NCBI RefSeq assembly: GCF_015561195.1
Contig: NZ_JADMSU010000014.1
Location: 1 to 41,420, forward strand
Reading direction: 5' to 3'
From: Collinsella aerofaciens
Lineage (GTDB): Bacteria; Actinomycetota; Coriobacteriia; Coriobacteriales; Coriobacteriaceae
Length of the DNA stretch: 41,420 nucleotides
In this document: positions 1 through 8,008 of the stretch, one piece after another
Numbering within the stretch: the stretch's first letter is position 1
Layout: each line of letters starts with the position of its first letter
Notes under the pieces: model-generated
What the model was told of the DNA's origin: nothing
What the model saw: the letters and a program-made list of their open reading frames with translations, nothing else
The model's database searches: none
Translations under genes and position numbers: made by a program

Positions 1-124
1 GATTCGACAAGGGGCGACCATTGTGCAATCGCAAGAAGATGACGGGGCGGAATGTCAATCCTGGTCTAACAGAGCCTAACAAAATGCCGAACCGCTGCTC
101 GAGGCGGCGCTCATGATGGCAGGG

Positions 125-130
125 TATAAT
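125..130 (+). promoter_or_regulatory. Possible -10 element TATAAT
   Basis: A perfect TATAAT lies about 25 bases before the ribosome-binding site of the small membrane protein that follows. No good -35 hexamer is visible at the usual spacing. Positions 1-124 hold no gene I can support; a short open frame ending with a stop at 77-79 could be the tail of an upstream gene, but it is too short to identify. Confidence 0.35.
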
Positions 131-219
131 TTGATTGTCACAGACAGCAATTTGGAGGTGCCCCCATAAATGCCCCCGACGCGCTCCAAAACATCCGCTC
201 AAAACACCCCGTTGCATAT

Positions 220-642
220 GTGGTTCTCTATCTCTTTGTCGGCTGGGCATTACTGGTTGTCATCACCCATGCTATAGCCTTTGGAGCAGAACTGCTGATA
301 GCCAGCTCGGACCAGCCCGTCGTCAAATGGGAAGCGACCGATGAGTGCACCGACGGGACCCGGACCGTTTACTACAACAGCCCGTCCCTTTACCAAGAGC
401 TCAAGGTCAAGATAAAGGACTCCAAGGTTGTCGATGCCGAACCAGGCGCTTTCTTGACAATCGGAGCAACCCTCGACGCCGAGCAAGTCGAGTACACGGA
501 CAGCCGCGCGACGTATCGTGTCGACCTCAGCACCCTAGGCCGACCGTCACGCATCTGCCTGCTCGAATGCGAGACACGCGGCACCACGCTACACATGTCC
601 GAAATTCAAATGCGCCCGGATAAAGAGCCCCTAAAGGGCTAG
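220..642 (+). CDS. Small membrane-anchored protein of unknown function
   Basis: I do not recognise this family. The product has one strongly hydrophobic N-terminal segment (about residues 1-25 from the GTG at 220), followed by a soluble domain of about 110 residues that would sit outside the membrane if the segment is an anchor. The GTG at 220 has no ribosome-binding site and cuts into the hydrophobic segment. The same frame stays open upstream to 130, and a strong GGAGGTG at 154-160 is followed five bases later by ATA at 166. Starting there would add 18 residues, including a basic stretch (RSKH) just before the membrane segment, as expected for an inner-membrane anchor. The ATG at 170 is in another frame and soon stops. 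The true start is therefore probably ATA at 166 or a mutated ATG. The frame is real by its amino-acid character; the function is unknown. Confidence 0.6.
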   Translation: MVLYLFVGWALLVVITHAIAFGAELLIASSDQPVVKWEATDECTDGTRTVYYNSPSLYQELKVKIKDSKVVDAEPGAFLTIGATLDAEQVEYTDSRATYRVDLSTLGRPSRICLLECETRGTTLHMSEIQMRPDKEPLKG

Positions 643-667
643 GGGTCCTAAGCCCAGCAAGCGATTC

Positions 668-940
668 TCAACAGTAAAACGACAGCCCACCGGTTGTTTC
701 TTTCCAGCGTTTGCAAATCAGCGCATGGTTAGATGAAACAAACTGCATGATATCGCGTAAATCCCGAGCAGGAATATCGCCCTTGTTATGGGCCAGCTTG
801 CATCCGCCGGAGCGGGTAAGCCATATCTTGGTTGCCTCGGCAGTGGGGCGCTTGACCGCAACGTGAACATGGACAGGTTCGCCGTTCTCCCCCGTCCAGA
901 AGAAGATGATGTACGGCCCGAGTCGAAACAGACTAGGCAT
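668..940 (-). CDS. DUF4160 family protein
   Basis: This 90-residue protein begins MPSLFRLGPY and contains the DUF4160 hallmarks: an aromatic strand (IIFFW), the pattern EPVHVHV near residue 24, and a C-terminal helix with the RDLRDI pattern. DUF4160 proteins are small and uncharacterised and often sit beside a second small protein in a two-gene unit; some are discussed as possible toxin-antitoxin partners, which is unproven. The ATG at 940 overlaps the end of the upstream gene by eight bases, so the two are probably translationally coupled. The frame stays open much further upstream, but that part is a shadow of the neighbouring gene. Confidence 0.75.
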   Translation of the reverse strand: MPSLFRLGPYIIFFWTGENGEPVHVHVAVKRPTAEATKIWLTRSGGCKLAHNKGDIPARDLRDIMQFVSSNHALICKRWKETTGGLSFYC

Positions 941-1193
941 AGACTCGTCCGCCTTCGTAGGCAAAACGCAGGATGAGCGGGGCATTGTTGCGCACGAAAT
1001 CATCGAGTTCTTTGAGGTTCGCTTCGCTAAAGCCCTCGTGTGACACCCAATTGAATGCCGGCAAGATACACTCCGCCGTGTCAAAACCCCAATCGCGCGG
1101 GCGCTCCACAACAACCTTCACCGTGTTGTCCTCCCGGACTTCGGAATACGAAACCTGCGTATCGTCCTCAAGGCGGACATATTCCCACATCAT
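933..1193 (-). CDS. Small acidic protein paired with DUF4160 gene
   Basis: This 86-residue protein is not one I recognise. It starts MMWEYVRLED and is acidic, with predicted strands in the first half and a helical second half (around residues 55-75, with the pattern NLKELDDFVRNN). It is the first gene of a two-gene minus-strand unit, and its last codons overlap the start of the DUF4160 gene. Such overlapping small pairs suggest proteins made in fixed proportion. DUF4160 genes are commonly paired with DUF2442 proteins, but I do not see the DUF2442 pattern clearly here. Confidence 0.6.
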   Translation of the reverse strand: MMWEYVRLEDDTQVSYSEVREDNTVKVVVERPRDWGFDTAECILPAFNWVSHEGFSEANLKELDDFVRNNAPLILRFAYEGGRVYA

Positions 1194-1247
1194 AAGCTCG
1201 CTCCGTTCAAAGGGTTCTCTTCTTGAGCAGTATACCCGCCTGCGCAG

Positions 1248-3737
1248 CTACTCCACCGGCTTGAAGATGGTGGACTGGCCGAAGACGCTGCGGATGAGGG
1301 CTTTGGCCTCGTCCTCGGTCTGCGGGATGTTCGGGGCTGCGCCCTGATGGCCGAAGGGGCTGCCCGCACCGGGGTTGGACTCCCAGGGAGCCGCGGGGGC
1401 GTCGTCGCTTGTGGGGGCCGCGGATGCCGCCGCGGCGGGCTTGGGCGCGGACGCCGCACCCGGCACGTCGAACGGAGGAAGATCGTTCCCGCTCGCATCG
1501 CCGGCAAAGCCGCCGACCATAGCGTCGTCGTAGGGCACCTGCTCGGATTCCCACGGCGCGGGCTGCGCGACAGGCTGAGCCTTGGGGGCAGCCGAGCGCT
1601 CGAGCGCACGGGGTGCGGGCTCGGTCGGGAGCTTACCCGTGGCAGGAGCGCCGGCGGGGTTGTCGGAGCGTAGCCAGGGGGCTTTGCCCAGGTCAGACGA
1701 CTTGGGCGCGGGCGAGACGGGCTTGAGCGCGGGGACCGGAGCAGCCGGTTTGGACGCCGCGGGCTTAGGCGCCGACGGGGTCGATGCCGCTACCGGCGCC
1801 GCTTGCTGCTGCGGCGCGCTGGCACTCGAGGACACAGGGGCCGCCGAGGACACGGGTTGCGGGTCCGCAGATGCCGCAGCCCGTGCAGATGGAGAATGCT
1901 CCTCATGTTGAGGAGCCGGCGTGCCACCCCCATCCAGGACATAGTCGACGGCACGACGACCGAAGACCGCGCAGACCGTCGGCAGGACCACCGACTGCGT
2001 ATCGGCGCGACCGAGCATCTTAATGGCAAAAGTCGAACCCGCGGGGAACGAGACCGTGAGCTTGGAGCCGTCGTCGGCCGTGGCGCGGGCGTTGAGCAAA
2101 AGCCCTGCGTAGGAAGCCTGATGCGCCTTGACACGCTCGACAACCTCGGCCCATTTGCGCTGCAGCTCTCCGGCATCCTCGACCGCGGGCGTCTCGGCAG
2201 CACCAGCGGCGGCAACCTGGGCGGCATTGTTGGACTGGGGCTTAGGTGCCGCAGCGGCGGCAGGCGCGGAGGCCGCAACGGGCCGAGGCGTCGGAGCCGG
2301 CACAGACTGAGGTGCAGGCGCTGCAGGCTTGGAAGCCGACACGGACGCAGCACGAGACGCCGGCTGGGCCGCCGGAGCGGCAGCACCACGGTCCCAAGGC
2401 ATACCGCCCTGGCGCGCGGACGTAGCAGCAGGGGTAGCAGATGCCGCCGGAGCGGCAGCTCGGGCACCCGAGATAAGCGTCGGCTGCTGGGCGGCAGCGG
2501 GTACGGATGCTGCAGGCGCGGCGGCCTGAGCAGCAGCCACGCTCGCCGGCACCGCGGCATTGGCAACCATGGCCTCCAGGCGTGCCACGCGCTCGGCCAA
2601 TGCCTCAATCGTTATATCAGCCTCGGGACGTGCCAGGCGCGTGCAGGCGATCTCGAGCACCAGGCGCACATCGCTCGCGCCCCTCATCTCCAGTGCGGCA
2701 TCGTCGAGCACTGTCAGCACACGGGCCAGGCGGTCGGCAGGATGCTCGCCAAAGGCAGCGGCCTCGGCAGCAAGCGCCTCGGCCTGCTCGGAGCCGCCCT
2801 CAAACAGCTCGGCACGGGCACCGGCAACGCAGGCAACGTACACGTCACGCACATGCGCCACCAGGTCGCGCGTCAGTTCCAGCAGGTCGTTTCCTTCCTC
2901 GACCTGCGCACGAATCAGTCCATAGAGCTCGGCAACATCGCGATCGGCAATGGCACGGGAAAACTCGCCCAGAATCTGGTCCGAAACCTCGCCTAAAAGC
3001 GAGCGGGCGTCGTCCGCATGCACAGAACCGTTGCCAAAGACGCTCAGCTGCTCCAGCGTGGACAACGCGTCGCGCATGCCGCCCTTGGCATGACGCGCCA
3101 CGATAGCCAGCGCCTCGTCGTCGTAATCGAAACCCTCCTGCTCGCACACGTATGCCAGGCGATGCTCAATATCCTCGTTGCCGATGCGATGGAAATCGAA
3201 ACGCTGGCAGCGCGAGAGGATGGTCTCCAGAATCTTTTGCGGGTCGGTGGTGCACAGCACAAAGATCACGTGTGCCGGCGGCTCCTCAAGCGTCTTGAGC
3301 AGCGCGTTGAACGCCGCCGTCGTGAGCATGTGGACCTCGTCGATGATATAGATCTTGTACTTGCCGCGCACCGGGGCAAAGTTGACGGAGTTGATGATTT
3401 CCTCGCGCACATTGTCCACGCCGGTACGGCTTGCGGCATCGAGCTCGTAGACATCGGGGTGGTTGCCCTCGGCAATGAGTTCGCACTCCTCGCAAGTACC
3501 GTCGGGCATGCAGCCGCTTGCACCCTCGGCGCGCGCCGCCTCGGCATTGCGGCACAGCAGCGCCTTGGCCAGAATGCGCGCCATAGTGGTCTTGCCCGTG
3601 CCGCGCGGTCCGCAGAACAGGTAGGCGTGGGACAGGCGCCCCTCGGTGATGGCGTGTTCGAGCGTCGAGACGATATGCTGCTGGCCCACCACGGAGTCAA
3701 AGGTGAGCGGGCGATACTTTCGGTACAACGATTCCAT
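1248..3737 (-). CDS. dnaX: DNA polymerase III gamma/tau subunit
   Basis: This is the clamp-loader ATPase subunit of the replicative polymerase, a cytoplasmic AAA+ protein that loads the beta clamp and links polymerase cores. From the ATG at 3737 (GGGGGAG ribosome-binding site just upstream) the protein has 829 residues. Visible motifs are Walker A GPRGTGKT at 43-50, zinc-binding cysteines at 62, 76, 82 and 85, Walker B DEVH at 133-136, and the SRC arginine-finger motif at 175-177. After about residue 360 it becomes a long Ala/Pro/Ser-rich linker that is low complexity and explains the overall length. The frame is open upstream of 3737, but that part lies in the divergent intergenic region. 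The usual companions ybaB and recR do not follow. No slippery frameshift signal was noticed. Confidence 0.97.
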   Translation of the reverse strand: MESLYRKYRPLTFDSVVGQQHIVSTLEHAITEGRLSHAYLFCGPRGTGKTTMARILAKALLCRNAEAARAEGASGCMPDGTCEECELIAEGNHPDVYELDAASRTGVDNVREEIINSVNFAPVRGKYKIYIIDEVHMLTTAAFNALLKTLEEPPAHVIFVLCTTDPQKILETILSRCQRFDFHRIGNEDIEHRLAYVCEQEGFDYDDEALAIVARHAKGGMRDALSTLEQLSVFGNGSVHADDARSLLGEVSDQILGEFSRAIADRDVAELYGLIRAQVEEGNDLLELTRDLVAHVRDVYVACVAGARAELFEGGSEQAEALAAEAAAFGEHPADRLARVLTVLDDAALEMRGASDVRLVLEIACTRLARPEADITIEALAERVARLEAMVANAAVPASVAAAQAAAPAASVPAAAQQPTLISGARAAAPAASATPAATSARQGGMPWDRGAAAPAAQPASRAASVSASKPAAPAPQSVPAPTPRPVAASAPAAAAAPKPQSNNAAQVAAAGAAETPAVEDAGELQRKWAEVVERVKAHQASYAGLLLNARATADDGSKLTVSFPAGSTFAIKMLGRADTQSVVLPTVCAVFGRRAVDYVLDGGGTPAPQHEEHSPSARAAASADPQPVSSAAPVSSSASAPQQQAAPVAASTPSAPKPAASKPAAPVPALKPVSPAPKSSDLGKAPWLRSDNPAGAPATGKLPTEPAPRALERSAAPKAQPVAQPAPWESEQVPYDDAMVGGFAGDASGNDLPPFDVPGAASAPKPAAAASAAPTSDDAPAAPWESNPGAGSPFGHQGAAPNIPQTEDEAKALIRSVFGQSTIFKPVE

Positions 3738-3852
3738 GGGTGCTCCCCCGGGTATACTGAGACTTGTTGCCGCGACGGCCATGCGGTCGCACGGCATACT
3801 GCATTCATAATAACCCGTACGGCGAGCCCGCCGCGATAGGAGTCCAAAGAGC
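3738..3852. promoter_or_regulatory. Divergent promoter region of dnaX and YcxB-like gene
   Basis: The 115 bases between the two divergent starts must hold both promoters. On the minus strand GTATAC lies about 17 bases before the dnaX start, too close to the ribosome-binding site to be a certain -10. On the plus strand TAATAA near 3808 is a candidate. Neither has a convincing -35, so only the location of the promoters is inferred. Confidence 0.3.
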
Positions 3853-4569
3853 ATGGCAGACGCAGAGAGCAACCTCATTCCCTCCGAAGCAGCCGACCAG
3901 GTCGAGGTCGCGCTCGAGAAGCAGGCCGCGGCCGATGACGGCATTCTGTACCTCAACGAGTATCAGTACGAAAACGACCTCGTCACCGACTTCGCCCGCC
4001 TGGTCGCCTCGCCCAGGCGCCGTGGCTCCCTGTACGTCGCCGCCGCGATTGCCGTGCTCATCGGCATCGGCATGCTGGTGGCCGGCGGCAGCTGGATCAA
4101 GTTCGGCGTCGTGCTGATCGTGTTCGGCGCCTTTTTGGCCTGGTGGAGCAAGAACCTCCACCACACGCTCGCCCGCGACTTTATCGATGCCGTCGAGGCC
4201 GACGAGTCCATGGGCGGCCGCTACCGCCGCGTCGCCGCCAACGAGGACGGCCTGATGGTCTGGGGCAAGAGCGGCAAGTCGCAGTTCTTCCCGTTTGAGA
4301 AGCTCGACCACGCGCTCGACGGCGAGCGCATCTTTGTGGCTATGTTCGCCGACCAGGGCGTGACGATCCCCAAGGACACCTTCGTCCGTGGCGATGCCGA
4401 GCAGTTTGGCCCCTTCCTCAAGGCGCGCATCAACAAAAAACTCCGCATCGAGACCAAACGCAAGAAGATGAAGGCCGAGAAGGCCGCCGCCGGGGCCAAG
4501 CAGGGCGACAAGCCCCAGGAGACCAAAGGCAAGCAGCGCAAGCAGAAGAAGAACAAGAAGAAGCGCTAA
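3853..4569 (+). CDS. YcxB-like membrane protein
   Basis: This is a 238-residue protein with an acidic N-terminus, two adjacent membrane segments (about residues 56-75 and 78-95), and a soluble C-terminal region ending in a very Lys-rich tail. After the hairpin, the pattern ending in 'TIPKDTF' resembles the YcxB-like domain found in small Gram-positive membrane proteins of unknown role. The basic tail (about 45 residues, mostly Lys, Gln and Ala) could bind nucleic acid or the membrane surface; that is speculation. It is divergent from dnaX and precedes the kinase operon with a gap of about 150 bases. Confidence 0.7.
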   Translation: MADAESNLIPSEAADQVEVALEKQAAADDGILYLNEYQYENDLVTDFARLVASPRRRGSLYVAAAIAVLIGIGMLVAGGSWIKFGVVLIVFGAFLAWWSKNLHHTLARDFIDAVEADESMGGRYRRVAANEDGLMVWGKSGKSQFFPFEKLDHALDGERIFVAMFADQGVTIPKDTFVRGDAEQFGPFLKARINKKLRIETKRKKMKAEKAAAGAKQGDKPQETKGKQRKQKKNKKKR

Positions 4570-4721
4570 GACCAAACCAGACAGACAGCCTCGCATCCCG
4601 CTATCCTCCCCATGCACCCGAGCGTGCTACACTAGCAGCATCTATGCCACCGCGAACGCCGGAACGGGCCGCGCCCGTGCCCGCCGCTCGCAAACGAACT
4701 TTAAACGCACGAGGGTTGGCC

Positions 4722-6575
4722 ATGCCGCTTTTCTCGCAACATACCGCCCGGTTCTCGCCGGACGTTCCTTTGGAGGGCACCAGCTCTCGCGAGCTGCTCA
4801 AGCGGTACCAGCCGCTCGAGACACTTGCGACCGGCGGTTTTGGCTCCATCGAGATCTGCCGCGACACGCACCTGCGCCGCCGCGTCGCCATTAAGCGCAT
4901 CCCCCTTATCAACGGCGCCGGCATGCCCGCCAGCGACATCATGGATGTCCTGCGCGAGGCGCACACTGCCGCCATGCTTCAACATCCCAATATCGTGCAG
5001 GTCATCGACTTTACGCATGACACCGCCTATGCCTACCTGGTCATGGAGTATGTCGACGGTATGTCGCTGGCCGAGTTTTTGCATCGCGTGGACGGCCACT
5101 CGCTCACCTTTGACGAGGCCGCGGCCATTGCCGATGCCCTGGGCCAGGCGCTCACCTTCGCCCATAGCAATGGTGTACTCCACCTGGACATTAAGCCCGC
5201 CAACGTGCTCATCGACCACTCGGGCAATGTAAAGCTCACCGACTTTGGCATGGCGCGACTGTCGTCCGCCGGTGGCTTTGGCGGCTCGCGCGGCGGCACC
5301 ATCGGCTACATGCCGCCCGAGCAGCTCGATATCGAGACCGGCACGGTCGACGAACGCGCCGATGTCTTTGCCCTTGCCTGCGTTATCTATGAGGGCTTGT
5401 GCGGCAGCGCTCCCTTTATGGCGGCCACGCCCGCCGACTCGCTCGACCGCATCATCGGCGGCGCCACCTATCCCAGCGAGCTGATACCACACTTTCCCCC
5501 GGGAGCCGAGGCCGCGCTCATGAGCGCGCTCTCCCCCATGCCGCAGGACCGCCCCAACAGCATCGAGGCATTTTGCGACCAACTCCTTGCCGGTCTGGGC
5601 AGCGTGCGCGAGGGCCGTCGCAGTCTGGAGCAAATGGTTGGCGAGCTTTCGGATGACGAGCAAGAGCTCGACGATATCGAGCCGTCGTACTACGAGGACG
5701 ACGCCATCGAGGTCGACCCCGCGCTCGGCTGGGCGGGCACGCGCTGGAGCCATGCGCGCGACTACACCATGCACGCTATCTCGGCGCTAACGTGCGGCAC
5801 CTTTAGCTTTTTGCTGATGCAAACGGCCGGGGTCGCGGCGCTTCCCGGCCTGGTCATTGCGGCCATCGCGATCGGAGCGGCGGCTGGCCTGGCCCCCCAG
5901 ATTGGCTCGGCCATCTCGGCTGTGGGCTTTTTGGTGCTCATGGCCAACGCCACCATGCAGGCGCAGGGCATCCTGTCGATGTTGCCCGTCGCGGTGATCT
6001 TTGCCGCTGCCATGTCCGGTTGGTGGATCGCCTGGGGTCGCACCGAGGCTGCCGCGAGCGCCGCACTCACCTGCGCGCTTGAGCTTGGCTGTCTGACCGG
6101 CAATACCTTCCTGGCAGCTGGGGTCGCCGCCGGCGTCGCGTCATTTTGGCTCGGCCCGGCAAGCGCCGCCGCGGCAACGGGCATGGGCGCGCTTTTTGCC
6201 CGTCTGGCCACGGTCGCGCTTTCAGCCGGAGGCGTGCTGGGGCTCGGCAACGTTGCCGCAGCGCTGGAAGACCCGCTCCTTTGGGCTGCCTTTGCGCTGG
6301 TCGCGACAACTGCCGCGGCGTCATCTGCGCTGCTCAATGCCCATGCCAAGCGTGCCGATCAGGGCCCAAACCTTGCCGCCATCGCCGCCATCGCTGTCAC
6401 CGGCATCGGCTGCGCAGCGGCATCCTGTCTTGCACACCATATGGAAATTGCCAGCCTTGCAGCCGCGGTCGCCGCCAAGGCGGCAGTTGCGGGAACCCTA
6501 TCCTCTATAATCGTTGGGATATGCCTATATTTGCTCGGATACCAAAGAACCTATACGGAGAGTGATCTTTCGTGA
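4722..6575 (+). CDS. Ser/Thr protein kinase with polytopic membrane domain
   Basis: This is a Hanks-type kinase of 617 residues. Seen directly: glycine loop TGGFGS at 37-42, ATP-binding Lys58 in VAIK, Glu79, catalytic loop HLDIKPAN at 154-161 (HLD instead of HRD, with catalytic Asp156 kept) and DFG at 174-176. The kinase domain ends near residue 310. An acidic linker and then about ten hydrophobic segments fill residues 350-610. There are no PASTA repeats. Lack of the HRD arginine often means that activation-loop phosphorylation is not needed. I chose the ATG at 4722; the frame is open from 4644, but that ATG lacks a ribosome-binding site and lies just after a TACACT that could be a -10. The stop overlaps the next start (GTGA), so the gene is coupled to the FHA gene. 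In mycobacteria the second kinase (pknA) lies beside pknB; here the extra kinase heads the operon and has a different architecture. Confidence 0.9.
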   Translation: MPLFSQHTARFSPDVPLEGTSSRELLKRYQPLETLATGGFGSIEICRDTHLRRRVAIKRIPLINGAGMPASDIMDVLREAHTAAMLQHPNIVQVIDFTHDTAYAYLVMEYVDGMSLAEFLHRVDGHSLTFDEAAAIADALGQALTFAHSNGVLHLDIKPANVLIDHSGNVKLTDFGMARLSSAGGFGGSRGGTIGYMPPEQLDIETGTVDERADVFALACVIYEGLCGSAPFMAATPADSLDRIIGGATYPSELIPHFPPGAEAALMSALSPMPQDRPNSIEAFCDQLLAGLGSVREGRRSLEQMVGELSDDEQELDDIEPSYYEDDAIEVDPALGWAGTRWSHARDYTMHAISALTCGTFSFLLMQTAGVAALPGLVIAAIAIGAAAGLAPQIGSAISAVGFLVLMANATMQAQGILSMLPVAVIFAAAMSGWWIAWGRTEAAASAALTCALELGCLTGNTFLAAGVAAGVASFWLGPASAAAATGMGALFARLATVALSAGGVLGLGNVAAALEDPLLWAAFALVATTAAASSALLNAHAKRADQGPNLAAIAAIAVTGIGCAAASCLAHHMEIASLAAAVAAKAAVAGTLSSIIVGICLYLLGYQRTYTESDLS

Positions 6576-7585
6576 ACTTCCTGAACATCTTCGAGGACCA
6601 CGTGGCCGGCATCTTCGGTGCCACCCGTGCCCCGTTCTCCTTTAAGAAGCTTGCCAAGCAGGCCGCTCGCGACATGGAGGATCAGACTCTGGTGATCAAT
6701 GGCGTCAACACGGCGCCGGCACTCTATACCATCCTGATCGCCGCCGACGACGATCCCATGCTCGCCCCGTTCTACCCCGAGCTTTCGCGCGAGGTCCGCG
6801 AGTTTGTGAAGGCACAGGCCGAAAAGCGCCGTTATGTCTTTGTCGGCGAGCCCCTCGTGCGCTTTATGATCGATCCGCAGCTGCGCGCCGGCAAGTTCTC
6901 GGTCTTTGCCGAGAACGTCGATGCCCCCACGCTCGGCCGCCTGTACGAAGAAGAGCGCGCCTATCAAAACGGTCTGGGCCAAAACAACTCCGCGGCAAGC
7001 CGTGCCGCCAGCGCCCCGCGCGCCGGCCAGCAGCAGTTTGCTGCCCCGCAGCAGCAGCGCCCCGCCGCCATGCCCCAGCAGCAGCCGACGCCTCGCGCCG
7101 CCGCTCCCGACCCGCTTGCCATGGCAGACCCCTTCGCGCCTAGCGTCCCCGACCCCGCCGCCGCACCCATCCCGGTGCCGCAGACCGTCTCGCGCGACGC
7201 GCTTGCCGGCATGGGCGGAGCCGCCGCGACCGGTGCCGCCGTGGGCCTAGGCGCCGCAGCCGGCATCGCCTCCAACATGGCGAGCACTCGCGCCCCACAG
7301 CGCCCGCTCGCCCAGCTCGTCGACGTCGTGAGCGGCGAGAGCCATAGCATCACCTCCGCACAGGTGACTATCGGTCGCGAGCGCTCAGTTTCCGATATTG
7401 CCCTGCGCGACCCCAACGTGTCGCGCCGCCACGCCCAGCTCACCTTTACGGGCTCGGATTGGTCGATCGAGGACCTCAATTCCACCAACGGCACGCTCGT
7501 CAACAACCGCCGCATTACGCGCTGCCCGCTGCGCAACGGCGATCTGCTGACGTTTGGCCTGAGCACCTTTGAATTTAGGGGATAG
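6572..7585 (+). CDS. fhaA: FhaA-like protein: DUF3662 plus FHA domain
   Basis: This cytoplasmic adaptor of 337 residues starts at GTG 6572, overlapping the stop of the kinase gene. Residues 1-120 form the DUF3662 (FhaA N-terminal) domain. Residues 125-245 are a disordered Gln/Pro/Ala-rich linker. Residues 248-337 are a forkhead-associated domain with the phosphothreonine-binding pattern IGRERS, SRRHAQL and NSTNG. In mycobacteria FhaA binds phosphorylated MviN/MurJ-type partners and links PknB signalling to peptidoglycan synthesis. The same role is inferred here from the domain order and the operon. Confidence 0.92.
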   Translation: MNFLNIFEDHVAGIFGATRAPFSFKKLAKQAARDMEDQTLVINGVNTAPALYTILIAADDDPMLAPFYPELSREVREFVKAQAEKRRYVFVGEPLVRFMIDPQLRAGKFSVFAENVDAPTLGRLYEEERAYQNGLGQNNSAASRAASAPRAGQQQFAAPQQQRPAAMPQQQPTPRAAAPDPLAMADPFAPSVPDPAAAPIPVPQTVSRDALAGMGGAAATGAAVGLGAAAGIASNMASTRAPQRPLAQLVDVVSGESHSITSAQVTIGRERSVSDIALRDPNVSRRHAQLTFTGSDWSIEDLNSTNGTLVNNRRITRCPLRNGDLLTFGLSTFEFRG

Positions 7586-7591
7586 TCTCTT

Positions 7592-8008
7592 ATGAACATC
7601 GATATCGTCCTTTTTGCAGGCCGCATCGTCCTGGTCGCCCTGCTCTATATCTTCCTGTTCGCCGTCATGAAGACCGGCGTGGGACTTGTGCGCGGGCAGC
7701 GTCGCGACTCGGCTATCTGGACGATCGATGTGGACAAGGGTCCGCGCGGTATCCGCGGCATCCACGTAGACATGCTCGGCCCCGTCATCGTCGGTCGCTC
7801 GCCATCTTCGGACATCTGCATCAACGAACCGTTCGTCTCGGCCTCGCATGCGCGCTTTTCGCTGCAGGGCCCGGCGCTCATCATCGAGGACCTCAACTCG
7901 CTTAACGGCACGCTCGTCAACGGCCGCCAGCTTGTGGAGCCCGCAACGCTGCGCGAGGGCGACGAAGTCCAGATTGGCGACGTGGTCATGAAGGTGAACC
8001 GTCGATGA
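7592..8008 (+). CDS. fhaB: FhaB-like membrane-anchored FHA protein
   Basis: This 138-residue protein has one N-terminal membrane segment (about residues 7-28) and a C-terminal FHA domain (about 60-135). The domain carries the conserved residues in VGRSPSSD, SASHARF and NSLNGT. It fits FhaB (FipA) of the mycobacterial cluster, which binds phosphothreonine on division or cell-wall proteins. It begins six bases after the previous stop, and its own stop overlaps the next start (ATGA), so it is translated as part of one operon. Confidence 0.9.
   Translation: MNIDIVLFAGRIVLVALLYIFLFAVMKTGVGLVRGQRRDSAIWTIDVDKGPRGIRGIHVDMLGPVIVGRSPSSDICINEPFVSASHARFSLQGPALIIEDLNSLNGTLVNGRQLVEPATLREGDEVQIGDVVMKVNRR

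Noticed and set aside
1400-2700. CRISPR-like or tandem repeat signal in the dnaX linker
   Set aside because: The region is Ala/Pro codon repetition of the disordered linker. There are no equal spacers.
3500-3570. Programmed frameshift site in dnaX as in Escherichia coli
   Set aside because: I did not see an A-AAA-AAG-type slippery sequence with a following stem in the coding strand; the gene simply encodes one long product.
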